Below are positions 25,532-34,471 of a stretch of 63,942 nt of DNA, piece by piece. Where the stretch lies: the NCBI RefSeq assembly GCF_024718545.1, contig NZ_JAMXDB010000008.1, forward strand, positions 1 through 63,942, given 5' to 3'. A program made the position numbers and the translations under genes. The notes beneath the pieces are model-generated. The model did no database searches. It was given only the letters and a program-made list of their open reading frames with translations, and had not been told where the DNA came from. This DNA comes from Weissella fangxianensis (GTDB lineage: Bacteria; Bacillota; Bacilli; Lactobacillales; Lactobacillaceae). Each line of letters starts with the position of its first letter. Within the stretch, counting starts at the first letter, position 1.

Positions 25532-26368
25532 CTACATCGTTGCAGGCTTAACCGTCTGTTCTAAACGACCCATCCACCAACCTAACCATGTTCCCAAAGC
25601 TAGTAGGCCAATTGAGAACAAGTAATGCCAAATAGTGAAGCCAGTATAATCTACGGGGACAATCATAACTGTTGAAGCCATGACAATACCAAAAATCATA
25701 TGGAACAGCTTCGCGTAGGCAACTTTGAAAATATAGGCCATGACCTTAGCTAACACAAGGACAATCACTAGTAGTCCTAATATTAGCGGGACCAAAACCG
25801 TCAAATCACCGGTCTTAATACCATCACTCATCCCTTTATATAGTCCCAAATAAATCAAAAAATTAGATGGGCTTAATCCCGGAACGAGTAATCCTAGTCC
25901 AATCAAACCGCCCGCTAAGAACCAAGCATGCATACTTGGCTCAATCGTTGAGAATAATGGCCGACCAAACCATAAAAATACTAACATTAAACTACCCGCA
26001 AGCACGACTAAGCTAATGTCCCATTTTGAACGCCCCATTTTCCCTGCTTCATACCATAATGTGGGCACGGTTCCTAAAATTGCGCCGATAAAAAACCATC
26101 GGGCCACATTCTCAATTTCTCCGAGCATAAAGCTAATCAAAAATGATAGTAAAAAAATCCCAATCACTGCGCCAATACCCACAGGCATAAAGAAACGCAC
26201 ATTTGCTTTAAAATTTTTCAATGGATTAGCCATAAACAAAATTAATCGTTCATATAATCCAAATACGGCAGCTAAAGCACCACCACTAATGCCTGGTAAA
26301 ATAAATCCTGATCCAATTAATGCACCTTTAACAGCACGGAAGATACTATCTCCTGGTCGTTTTTGCAT
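25532..26368 (-). CDS. popT: DUF368-family membrane protein (PopT-like undecaprenyl phosphate translocase)
   Basis: 278 aa, about eight helices. The family pattern is seen twice: IGSGFILPGISGGALAAVFGLYERLI near the N-terminus and LGLLVPGLSPSNFLIYLGLYKGM in the second half, each with the PG(I/L)SxxxxA/L re-entrant motif. DUF368 proteins have been shown to return undecaprenyl phosphate across the membrane for cell-wall recycling. Monocistronic, oriented away from the toxin locus. Confidence 0.8.
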   Translation of the reverse strand: MQKRPGDSIFRAVKGALIGSGFILPGISGGALAAVFGLYERLILFMANPLKNFKANVRFFMPVGIGAVIGIFLLSFLISFMLGEIENVARWFFIGAILGTVPTLWYEAGKMGRSKWDISLVVLAGSLMLVFLWFGRPLFSTIEPSMHAWFLAGGLIGLGLLVPGLSPSNFLIYLGLYKGMSDGIKTGDLTVLVPLILGLLVIVLVLAKVMAYIFKVAYAKLFHMIFGIVMASTVMIVPVDYTGFTIWHYLFSIGLLALGTWLGWWMGRLEQTVKPATM

Positions 26369-26564
26369 TGATTATTTCCTCATTTCATTTAATTCATCGT
26401 GTATTAGTCATTACGAGCAAAAATCCCTTACTGTTAAGTATAACTAGACTTTCCTTATAATAAGTTAAAAAATCAGGTTTTATTAGCTTATTTTTTAAAT
26501 ACTGTCATGAACATTATTTGATATAATTAAATACAAAATTCAAACATGTAAGGGGATAAATCCT

Positions 26565-27089
26565 ATGCCATTAACTTATACTCGTCAAGCGAGGTCCTCA
26601 GATATTGATGATATCTACCGCATCATTCAACAAGCTGTCGCCTATCTCGGTAGTCAAAATTCACCACAATGGCAAGGATCAGCCGAACCACGTCGTGAAG
26701 AATTCGAAAAAGATATTCAACAGGGCATTATGTATGTCTTAATCCATAATCACAAAGTGGCTGGGGTTGGCAAACTAGTCCCTGGTCCAGAAAAAGCCTA
26801 CGAAGAAATTAATGGTTCTTGGTTAGGTAACGAAACCCAGTACATGACCTTACATCGTATCGCAATCGATGCTGAAGTTCGTGGTCAAGGACTGGCTCAT
26901 CAACTTATCCATGATTTAGTGATATTATCTTTGGACCATGGGTATCGTGACATTCGCATTGATACGCATGAGATGAACAAAGGCATGCAAAAGACCGTTA
27001 AGAAAGCTGATTTTGATTATCGTGGTCACGTCCAGATGCCTGTGCCAAACGGGGATCGATTGGCGTTTCAATTGTTGTTGACGGATTAG
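26565..27089 (+). CDS. GNAT-family N-acetyltransferase
   Basis: 174 aa. Begins TYTRQARSSDIDDIYRIIQQA; the acetyl-CoA site is TLHRIAIDAEVRGQGLAHQLI (RxxGxG/A), followed by GYRDIRIDTHEMN and GDRLAFQLLL. The substrate is not evident. The start ATG 26565 follows AAGGGGATAAATCCT. Monocistronic, with its own terminator. Confidence 0.85.
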   Translation: MPLTYTRQARSSDIDDIYRIIQQAVAYLGSQNSPQWQGSAEPRREEFEKDIQQGIMYVLIHNHKVAGVGKLVPGPEKAYEEINGSWLGNETQYMTLHRIAIDAEVRGQGLAHQLIHDLVILSLDHGYRDIRIDTHEMNKGMQKTVKKADFDYRGHVQMPVPNGDRLAFQLLLTD

Positions 27090-27115
27090 TGATCAGGCCA
27101 AAATACGCTTAGAAC

Positions 27116-27157
27116 AAAAAGTGGTTGAGACATTTACTTTGTCTCAACCACTTTCTT
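27116..27157. terminator. bidirectional terminator
   Basis: AAAGTGGTTGAGACA pairs with TGTCTCAACCACTTT around a short loop; flanked by A/T-runs. Confidence 0.9.
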
Positions 27158-27164
27158 TAATATC

Positions 27165-27356
27165 CTATGGTTTGCCATTAAGTCCATCTTGAAATCCATC
27201 AATAAAACTCATTATAAAGTCGTTGATTGCTGGAATTAAAAATAAAATGACTGTAACGGCTATTAGTATAATAATATGTCTGGGAACAATTTGATCTAAT
27301 TTATGCCAATCTAGTTTAAACATAATGATAATCAAAAGAATAGCACCTAAGTCCAT
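27165..27356 (-). CDS. small hypothetical membrane protein, 63 aa
   Basis: Two hydrophobic helices (DLGAILLIIIMFKL and IIILIAVTVILFLIPAI) with a short acidic tail. An open frame continues to 27461 but that part translates the terminator hairpin of the neighbouring permease gene, so I start it at ATG 27356. The RBS is poor. Not recognised; it may be a decayed or orphan gene. Confidence 0.4.
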   Translation of the reverse strand: MDLGAILLIIIMFKLDWHKLDQIVPRHIIILIAVTVILFLIPAINDFIMSFIDGFQDGLNGKP

Positions 27357-27426
27357 AAAATACGAACTAATGTGATAAACATCAATACTAGATATTTTCA
27401 GACCAATAAATTTGAAGCAAATAAAA

Positions 27427-27462
27427 ATTGGTTGGAAATTTTTAAGACACTTTCCAACCAAT
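27427..27462 (-). terminator. terminator of the amino acid permease
   Basis: ATTGGTTGGAAA and TTTCCAACCAAT flank a 12-base loop; on minus it is followed by TTTTTA. It follows the permease stop at 27470. Confidence 0.88.
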
Positions 27463-27469
27463 CAATAAT

Positions 27470-28828
27470 TTATACTTTATTTAAATGTTTTGACCATGAA
27501 CTATAACCAATCAACATCAATCCAAAGAAGATGATGGTTAAGAAGACCGATAATCTTGTTGATGGGTCAAATGCCAAAATAATTAGCACAACGACAAAGA
27601 ACCCAATCGTTAAGTAGCTGGTTGCTGGGAACCAAGGCATCTTGTATGGATTATGAGCAGATTTCTCCGTTTGCTTATATTTAATATGAGCAAACAAAAT
27701 TAATATCCAAACAAAAATAAAACTCATCGTGGCAACACTTGTGATCATTTCGAAAATTTTTGATGGGTAGAAATAGTTTAGCAACACGACTGCTAAAAAG
27801 ACGATTGCTGATGCTAACATCCCGGTAACAGGCACCATATTTTTCGAAACTCGCGCCAATGACTTTGGTGCTTGTTTATTTTTAGCTAACACATATAACG
27901 TACGTGACGTTGAGAAAATTGCTGAATTAGCAGCCGATAGGGCAGCCGTTAATACCACAAAGTTTACTAAGGTTGCGGCAAAGTTAATCCCCATCCCTGA
28001 AAATACTTGAACGAATGGTGATTGTGACGTGTCAATTTGGTCCCAAGGATAAACTGACATAATAACAGCAATTGCACCAACGTAGAACAAACCAATTCTT
28101 AATGGCACCGAATTAATAGCTTTAGGTAAATCACGTTCCGGATTTTCTGTTTCACCAGCAGTTAAACCAACCATCTCAATTCCGGTAAAGGCGAAGATTA
28201 CCATTGGAAAAGCCATGATAAAGCCCTTAAATCCAGTGGCAAAGAAACCACCATGTGAAACCAAATTACCAAAGCTGGCAGTATTACCACCAGTATGGAA
28301 GCCAGAAAGGACCAAGCCAATTCCAACCACGATTAAGGCAAGTATCGCAAATACCTTAATAGAAGCAAACCATGACTCCAACTCACCAAACCAACGAACA
28401 TTAATCAAATTAAAAGTGACCAAGACAATAATAACAATTAATGGTGTTACCCATTGTGGCAAGGAAGGAAACCAATAACGCAAATAAATACCACTGGCAG
28501 TCAAATCCGCCATCGCCAAGCTTGCCCAACTTAACCAATATGCCCAACCAATCGCAAACTCCCATTTATCACCCAAATAAATTCGGACGAAATCAATAAA
28601 TGATCGTATCTTTGTATTTGATAGTAGCAATTCACCAACTGCGCGCATCATTAAATATGCAAATAACCCTGTTATTGCATAAGCCAAAATAAGCGCTGGA
28701 CCTGCCGCTTTGATTGCCGATCCTGATCCTAAAAATAGACCGGTTCCAATCGCGCCACCAATAGCGATCATCTGCACATGGCGTGCTTTAAGACCACGTG
28801 ATAATTCACGTTCCGACTGATTATCCAT
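27470..28828 (-). CDS. APC-family amino acid permease, CycA-like (glycine/D-alanine/D-serine)
   Basis: 452 aa, 12 helices. The N-terminus GLKARHVQMIAIGGAIGTGL and MMRAVGELLLSN, AMADLTASGIYLRYWFP, FGELESWFASIKV and FTGIEMVGLTAGET match the amino acid transporter (AAT) group, and closely follow E. coli CycA along the chain. The upstream T-box has glycine features (see 28850), giving independent support for glycine as a substrate. RBS GTGAGGT precedes ATG 28828. Confidence 0.82.
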   Translation of the reverse strand: MDNQSERELSRGLKARHVQMIAIGGAIGTGLFLGSGSAIKAAGPALILAYAITGLFAYLMMRAVGELLLSNTKIRSFIDFVRIYLGDKWEFAIGWAYWLSWASLAMADLTASGIYLRYWFPSLPQWVTPLIVIIVLVTFNLINVRWFGELESWFASIKVFAILALIVVGIGLVLSGFHTGGNTASFGNLVSHGGFFATGFKGFIMAFPMVIFAFTGIEMVGLTAGETENPERDLPKAINSVPLRIGLFYVGAIAVIMSVYPWDQIDTSQSPFVQVFSGMGINFAATLVNFVVLTAALSAANSAIFSTSRTLYVLAKNKQAPKSLARVSKNMVPVTGMLASAIVFLAVVLLNYFYPSKIFEMITSVATMSFIFVWILILFAHIKYKQTEKSAHNPYKMPWFPATSYLTIGFFVVVLIILAFDPSTRLSVFLTIIFFGLMLIGYSSWSKHLNKV

Positions 28829-28849
28829 AAATATACCTCACTGCATGAG

Positions 28850-29062
28850 GATACAAAAAAGTCCCCATGCCAAATTAAATTTGACATAGGGACGTTTAAT
28901 AACGCGGTTCCACCCTAATTCTTAGTCGCTGACTAAGCCACTTAATTACAGGTAATTTTCGTCTCTCCAAAAGCTCCTTTACTAGCCGATAATAATTTGT
29001 TTTCACCAGACACAAATCTCTCTAGATATTATCAATAACTAATAACTTCTTTTTTCCGCAAG
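28850..29062 (-). promoter_or_regulatory. T-box leader, probably glycine-responsive
   Basis: Minus strand has the antiterminator sequence GGGTGGAACCGCG (28903-28915) followed by a terminator GTCCC(C)ATG...CAT-GGGAC and TTTTTT (28855-28893). The TGGA bulge fits a tRNA with discriminator U73, as in tRNA-Gly. Stem I is short; a GGC codon (plus GCC, 28985-28987) lies on its 3' side. The usual GAA before the specifier is not seen, so the codon assignment is tentative. Confidence 0.8.
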
Positions 29063-29081
29063 ACACAAATTAGTATGACTA

Positions 29082-29110
29082 ACTATATGCCGTTTGACCG
29101 TAATAGTCAA
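29082..29110 (-). promoter_or_regulatory. promoter of the T-box/permease transcript
   Basis: On minus, TTGACT (29105-29110) and TATAGT (29082-29087) with a 17-base spacer, just after the ktrA stop codon. Confidence 0.75.
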
Positions 29111-29119
29111 TAGTAATGA

Positions 29120-29788
29120 TTACCTAATTTTCGCTACTAATGATTCAAAGCGCTTCACATCTTTTGCTTCACCAGCAACAGTTAACACATCACCAACTTG
29201 AATCAGTTCATCAGGTTCTGGTGTGATAATGACGCGGTCTTCTGAACGGATAGCTATGATATTTAGACCATAAGTTTTCCTAATATCAATGTCTTCTATC
29301 GTTTTATTAGCAAAACGCAAACTGCCAATTTTGATTTCTCCCAATGAATATTTACCCCCTAAATCAATAAAATTAAGTAGGTTAGGGGTCATCAATTGTT
29401 CAGCCAAACGGTGCGCCATTTCATTCTCAGGCCTGACAACCTGGTCAGCACCAACTTTATCTAGTACGCGTGCATGCAAATTAGTCTCAGCTTTAGCAAT
29501 CACATGACGAACACCATTATCCTTCAATAGAATAGTTGTCAAAATCGAAGCCTGTTGATTATGACCAATCGCTACCACAACATGGTCGAAACTGGCCAAA
29601 TCTAAATCACGCAAAGCATCCTCATCCTGAGCATCCGCAATGACCGCATGGGTTGCAATATCCATATAACTTTCAACCAAAGTCGGGTCTTTATCAATCG
29701 CTAAAACCTCTTGATCAGCGTCTATTAGCGATTCTAGTAATGAGCTCCCAAAACGGCCCAAACCAATAATCGCATATGTCTGTTTCAT
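29120..29788 (-). CDS. ktrA: Ktr potassium uptake regulatory subunit (RCK)
   Basis: 222 aa. RCK_N with the Rossmann loop AIIGLGRFGSSLLESL and acidic Asp in VLAIDKDP; RCK_C from about residue 140 (LGEIKIGSLRFANKTIEDI to VGDVLTVAGEAKDV). It forms the cytoplasmic gating ring on KtrB; the RCK_N domain binds ATP/ADP and RCK_C often c-di-AMP. Its partner ktrB is at 11299-12642, not adjacent. RBS GAGAGG upstream of ATG 29788. Confidence 0.92.
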   Translation of the reverse strand: MKQTYAIIGLGRFGSSLLESLIDADQEVLAIDKDPTLVESYMDIATHAVIADAQDEDALRDLDLASFDHVVVAIGHNQQASILTTILLKDNGVRHVIAKAETNLHARVLDKVGADQVVRPENEMAHRLAEQLMTPNLLNFIDLGGKYSLGEIKIGSLRFANKTIEDIDIRKTYGLNIIAIRSEDRVIITPEPDELIQVGDVLTVAGEAKDVKRFESLVAKIR

Positions 29789-29982
29789 ATCGGTAACCTC
29801 TCAATTTTTCTTTAATTTATTCTATCACTAATGATATCGAGACTATAAATTTAAATAGCTTGATTAACCTAAAAATAAGCTTTAAAATTAGCTATGTTCA
29901 ATTATGAACTTTTCATGAAATTTATGTGAAGTCTGATATATAGGACAAAATTAAATATTATATAGGGAGTTTTAGGACAGTT

Positions 29983-32900
29983 ATGAGTACTTTTTCACGA
30001 ACTGCATCATTGTTTTCAACAGTTGTTCTTGGAAGTATGCTAGCAACGACAACTGTTTCAAGTGTTAACACCGTTGTTAACGCTTCCGAAACAGGGACAA
30101 CACAAGCTGCTACAACTAAAAAGAATTACGATTTGAAGATTTTGCAAGGAAACAGCGACGCAACCTCGACTGCATCGCAGTTTTATTTAGACACTATTTC
30201 ATTGGAGAAGCAGGCTAATGGTAATTACTATGCTTACTTAACTTCAAATACACCCGTCAACCTAGGTGATAAGCCAATTTCGAGTGAAGATACCCAGCAC
30301 CAAGTTGTTGAAATGGGCACCACCGAAAAAAATGGTCATAACCAGACAGTTTATCGTCTAACTTTGACCGCAGATGAATTGGCTAGTGGTCAACCTATCA
30401 AAACAAAGGTTCACGTTAAGCTTGATGCGATGGATTATGATCATAAATATGATATTCGCCTAGCAATTCAAGGATTTAAACCAGAAACGGCTACTAGCTC
30501 TAGCGCTAACACAAGTTCTTCTTCAAGTTCAGTTAGTTCTGCTAGCTCAGAAAGTTCTTCTGTAACTTCTTCTGTAAGTTCAAGTTCTTCAATTGCTAAT
30601 TCAAGCACAACCACGAGTGTTGCACCTTCAAGCTCAAGTCAAACAAGTAGTAGCAGTTCACAGTCATCTAATAATGACACAACTGCCTCAAGTGTTGTGA
30701 CTGACGATAAAGCAGAAAGCAATGACACTAAGTCATCAACTGTTGATGCCAAAGATAAGAGTGATTCGTCAACAGGATCAACAGTTAACATTACTGCCGA
30801 TCAAGGTATGTCACGCTTTTTGAAAGACACTGCCAAAATTGACGTAAAGGGTGATCAAACAGATATTACGTTAAGCCTAAAGGATGCTTCAGCGGCAAAA
30901 ATGATTCCATCAATAACACTTGCTGGTCAAAAAAAGTCAGTTAGTGGCCAAGAGACGACCTTTACTATTCCAACGAAGGATTTAACACCTGACGAAAATG
31001 GTAAGTTGACTCTTAAATCACTGACGCATGTATCTGCTCAAGGTTATACACATGATTATCCATCAAATATTACTTTTGACGTTAATAAACTGGTAGCCCA
31101 AAGTAACCTAAAGACAGGCGACTACAAAATTGCGGTCAGCCCTGATAGCCAGATGGATAAATTCTTCGCCAAGGAATTCAATTTCAAAGTTGGTGCGCTA
31201 ACTAGTGTTGTTAGTGTAACTTACCAAGTTCCTAGCATGATGAAGATGATTCCATCGGTCACTTTTGATGGTCAGACAAAATCAGTTGTTAATAATGAAA
31301 CCACAGTTGATTTCACTATTCCAACTAAGGATTTGACACCTGACAAAGATGGTAAAGTGACTTTGGCGTCATTCACCAGTGTACCAATGAGTCCAAGTAA
31401 GGGTTATAACTCAAATATTACTTTTGACATGACTCCTGCACTTGCTGGTACAACAAGTGATAGTAACAATTCATCTAGCTCATCATCAGAATCAGCGGCA
31501 GCATCTGACAAAGACATCTTGCAAGACGGCACTTATTCTATTAATTATAATGTCTACAAGTCAGGTACAACCACTGATTCAACGATGAAGACCTACATGA
31601 AGTCACCGGCAAACGTTACCGTTAAAGATGATCAAGCAACGATCAAATTTGCAACGCAAAACGATGCTATGTCAATGATGAAGGAGTTTTCGATCAACGG
31701 CGCCACCGCTAAAGCCGATGGTGATGACTGGGTAATAACTGTTCCTGTTTCTGCCTTGTCAAAGACAATGAAATCTGACATGACGATTTACGTGGCTGCA
31801 ATCGACTTCACTGAGAAGCCAAGTGCAGATATCGTCTTTGATATGAGTAGTGCTAAAAAGACAGGGGAAAACGGTAGTGGTGGCTCTTCTAGCCAAACCA
31901 GTTCTTCTAGTTCTTCTCATTCATCAAGCACTTCATCTTCAAGTCAGACCAGCTCTAGTTCTGCTAGTTCTTCTAGCCAAAAAGATCCAAAAGCTGATAT
32001 TACCAAAGATGGTAAGTATTCTGTAAACTATCGTGTTTACAAATCAAATACCAAGACTGCCTCTGCTATGGAAAAATACATGACTTCTCCAGCAAACGTC
32101 ACTGTTAAAAACAATAAAGCAACCATTAAATTCGCAACAAAGAACGATGCCATGTCAATGATGAAGGACTTTTCTGTTAATGGTAAGGACGCTAAAGTTG
32201 ACGGCAACAATTGGGTTGTAACGGTACCTGTTTCTGACCTTTCAAAGACAATGAAGTCTAAGATGACAGTTTACGTCTCTCAAATAGACTTTACTGAGCA
32301 TCCAAGTGCAGACATTGTCTTTGATATGAGCAGCGTTAAGAAAACAGGAGACAATGGTAGTGGTAGCGCTTCTAATTCAAGTTCGGCTTCTAGCCAAGCC
32401 AATTCATCAAGTGCTTCATCTTCAAGCAAGGTAAGCTCTAGTCAAGCCAACTCTTCTACCACACCTAATAAAACTCCAAAAACTGATAAACAAATAGACA
32501 TTCATAAAAATGGTCGATACGTACTTGGTTATCACGTTTACAAAACTAGTACTCAAACGCCATCAACAATGCAACAATACATGACATCGACAGCCGTTGT
32601 GGATGTTAAAAACGGTAAGGCAACCATTAACTTTAAAACCCAAAAAGATGCCATGTCATTAATGAGGTCTTTCACTGTTAATGGTCATAAGGCACAAGCT
32701 AAAGCACATGGTTGGCAAGTAACCTTACCCGTATCAGCTTTACTACACACATTAAAGTCTAATATGACAATTTATGTGCCAACTATTCACTTCACTGAAC
32801 ATCCAAGTGCAGACATTGTTTTTGATGTCAAAAATGCACAAACTACACACAAAGGTGGTGGTCTGGGTCCAGATAAGCAAGATAACCAATCAACAGGTGA

Positions 32901-33687
32901 CCAGTCTGCAACGGCAAATAACCTTGGTTCTCAAAGTCGCCTAGGTATTCCAAATGCAACTTTGCATCAACTAACGATTTTGCAAGGTAATAGTAATAGC
33001 ACCTCGGTTGCTGCCCAATACTTCTTGCCAACCATTCAATTGGTTAAGAATAGTAATGGCTCATATACTGGTTATGTCACAACGCATACGCCAACAATGA
33101 TGGGTTCAGCACCAATCTCATTTATGGATGGTACTCATCAAGTAAAACGCGTAAGTAACATTAAAACTGGTAATTACTACCAAGCAACTTACAAGTTCTC
33201 ATTGTCAGCAAACGAAGTGAAAGCGCCAATTAACACAAAGATTCATGTGCACTTCACAGCGCCATTGAACTATAACCACACTTACACGATTCGCTTGGTT
33301 ATTGGCCGTGCGCTAAGCAATGCTAGTGAAGCAACCCAACCAGCAACTGGTTTGCCAAGCATGTCTGGTGATACAACGACCATGCCGTTGAACAACAGCG
33401 TTTCACATGGAACATTTGACCCAGCTGCAACAGGCACATTTGAAAATAATGATGCTAATACTGAGCAACAGGCCGATGAAAACACTGATAAGCAAGCTAA
33501 CAAAAAGGCTGATTCAAATAAAAAGGCTACCGTTAAGTCTGGTACCAATGTTGCCAAGAATGCCAAAGCTGATCAAAAAGATAATTCAACCCAACGTAAT
33601 GTCCTGATTATCGCTGGTGGTATTATTGCCGCTGCCCTAGGATATGTTGGTGTATCGCTATTGACCAACTTCTTTAAGAAGGGGTAA
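29983..33687 (+). CDS. large surface protein with about seven NEAT-like domains (heme receptor)
   Basis: 1234 aa. Signal peptide 1-34. Domain 1 (about 49-166) and domain 7 (about 995-1110) keep the NEAT heme-ligand motif YxxxY (Y152/Y156 in DYDHKYDI; Y1097/Y1101 in NYNHTYTI). Domains 2-3 (about 266-366, 376-482) are divergent. Domains 4-6 (about 513-622, 673-782, 842-949) are close copies with a NEAT lip helix (STMKTYM, SAMEKYM, STMQQYM) but FTEKPSAD or FTEHPSAD in place of YxxxY. Ser-rich linkers separate them (for example 168-230, 634-666, 795-825). The C-terminus is a membrane helix (NVLIIAGGIIAAALGYVGVS) with a KKG tail; no LPXTG. First gene of a five-gene heme import operon. Likely captures heme or hemoproteins at the cell surface. 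Confidence 0.8.
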   Translation: MSTFSRTASLFSTVVLGSMLATTTVSSVNTVVNASETGTTQAATTKKNYDLKILQGNSDATSTASQFYLDTISLEKQANGNYYAYLTSNTPVNLGDKPISSEDTQHQVVEMGTTEKNGHNQTVYRLTLTADELASGQPIKTKVHVKLDAMDYDHKYDIRLAIQGFKPETATSSSANTSSSSSSVSSASSESSSVTSSVSSSSSIANSSTTTSVAPSSSSQTSSSSSQSSNNDTTASSVVTDDKAESNDTKSSTVDAKDKSDSSTGSTVNITADQGMSRFLKDTAKIDVKGDQTDITLSLKDASAAKMIPSITLAGQKKSVSGQETTFTIPTKDLTPDENGKLTLKSLTHVSAQGYTHDYPSNITFDVNKLVAQSNLKTGDYKIAVSPDSQMDKFFAKEFNFKVGALTSVVSVTYQVPSMMKMIPSVTFDGQTKSVVNNETTVDFTIPTKDLTPDKDGKVTLASFTSVPMSPSKGYNSNITFDMTPALAGTTSDSNNSSSSSSESAAASDKDILQDGTYSINYNVYKSGTTTDSTMKTYMKSPANVTVKDDQATIKFATQNDAMSMMKEFSINGATAKADGDDWVITVPVSALSKTMKSDMTIYVAAIDFTEKPSADIVFDMSSAKKTGENGSGGSSSQTSSSSSSHSSSTSSSSQTSSSSASSSSQKDPKADITKDGKYSVNYRVYKSNTKTASAMEKYMTSPANVTVKNNKATIKFATKNDAMSMMKDFSVNGKDAKVDGNNWVVTVPVSDLSKTMKSKMTVYVSQIDFTEHPSADIVFDMSSVKKTGDNGSGSASNSSSASSQANSSSASSSSKVSSSQANSSTTPNKTPKTDKQIDIHKNGRYVLGYHVYKTSTQTPSTMQQYMTSTAVVDVKNGKATINFKTQKDAMSLMRSFTVNGHKAQAKAHGWQVTLPVSALLHTLKSNMTIYVPTIHFTEHPSADIVFDVKNAQTTHKGGGLGPDKQDNQSTGDQSATANNLGSQSRLGIPNATLHQLTILQGNSNSTSVAAQYFLPTIQLVKNSNGSYTGYVTTHTPTMMGSAPISFMDGTHQVKRVSNIKTGNYYQATYKFSLSANEVKAPINTKIHVHFTAPLNYNHTYTIRLVIGRALSNASEATQPATGLPSMSGDTTTMPLNNSVSHGTFDPAATGTFENNDANTEQQADENTDKQANKKADSNKKATVKSGTNVAKNAKADQKDNSTQRNVLIIAGGIIAAALGYVGVSLLTNFFKKG

Positions 33688-33691
33688 GTAG

Positions 33692-34465
33692 ATGACTAAC
33701 AAAAAATATTTACGCTATCTATTGACCACCTTTGCATTGCTACTATTTTTATTTGGTATACAATTACCGATTCATGCTGAATCATACAATGTACCAATGC
33801 AAGTGTTGGAGAATGGTTCATCGAATACATCCTATGCGGCTGCTTACTTTGCAAAATCTGCAACGGTAACTCCAACTGGGAACGGTAGTTATAATGTCAC
33901 ATCGTCAGTTACGACCCAAAAGGACCTTGGTAATTATCCTGTACAAATCTTGAATATTGACGGTGCAGGCGCTCATGTTTCACGAAGCGACTCAGGTGAT
34001 TCACAAACGATTACCTACAGTTTCACGACAACAGACTTAAAGGCTCGTCATAATGCAGCGATTAAAGTTGATGTTAATAGTATTAACTACCATCATAACT
34101 ATATCGTTGGTTTATCACTTGATGCCTCAGCGGTACCCGCTGCAGCATCATCAAGCTCATCTTCATCTGCATCTAGTCAAGCTTCAAGTTCAAGTAGTCA
34201 AGCAGCCAGTTCACAAGCAACGAGCTCAACTGAAACTGCAAGTAGCTCTAGTGTAACTGAAGCAAGCCAAAGCTCTGAAGCAACTGCTAGTTCTAGTGAA
34301 ACGAACAAGTCGGCTACAAGTAAGAGTAGCCAAAAAACAACCAAGCAGGTAACCAAAGAAACTCATAAAGATAAGGATAAGCAATTACCTGTTGCTGCTA
34401 TCGTCGGTGGTGGACTGGCAATTGGTGTTATTCTTGGGTTAGTAATTAATCTAAAAAAGAAGTAA
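33692..34465 (+). CDS. single-NEAT-domain membrane-anchored heme relay protein (IsdC-like)
   Basis: 257 aa. Signal peptide 1-29 (ends IHAES), one NEAT domain about 31-145 with SSNTSYAAAYF (lip helix) and the heme ligand motif Y133-H-H-N-Y137, then a Ser-rich stalk (151-220) and a C-terminal helix with KKK tail. No sortase motif; KQLPVAAIVGGG before the helix is only LPxxx-like. It starts 4 bases after the large NEAT protein and precedes the heme binding protein, the relay place IsdC has in Staphylococcus. Confidence 0.82.
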   Translation: MTNKKYLRYLLTTFALLLFLFGIQLPIHAESYNVPMQVLENGSSNTSYAAAYFAKSATVTPTGNGSYNVTSSVTTQKDLGNYPVQILNIDGAGAHVSRSDSGDSQTITYSFTTTDLKARHNAAIKVDVNSINYHHNYIVGLSLDASAVPAAASSSSSSSASSQASSSSSQAASSQATSSTETASSSSVTEASQSSEATASSSETNKSATSKSSQKTTKQVTKETHKDKDKQLPVAAIVGGGLAIGVILGLVINLKKK

Positions 34466-34471
34466 TATCCT

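Noticed and set aside
27357-27461. N-terminal extension of the small membrane gene at 27165
   Set aside because: The codons lie in the terminator hairpin of the permease gene and have no RBS.
29896-29909. GTTCAATTATGAAC inverted repeat before the heme operon as a Fur or heme-sensor site
   Set aside because: Short arms, no match to a Fur box, single occurrence; kept only as a possible operator.
33399-33414. parS-like CGTTTCACATGGAACA in the NEAT gene
   Set aside because: Three mismatches to the consensus; likely chance in coding sequence.
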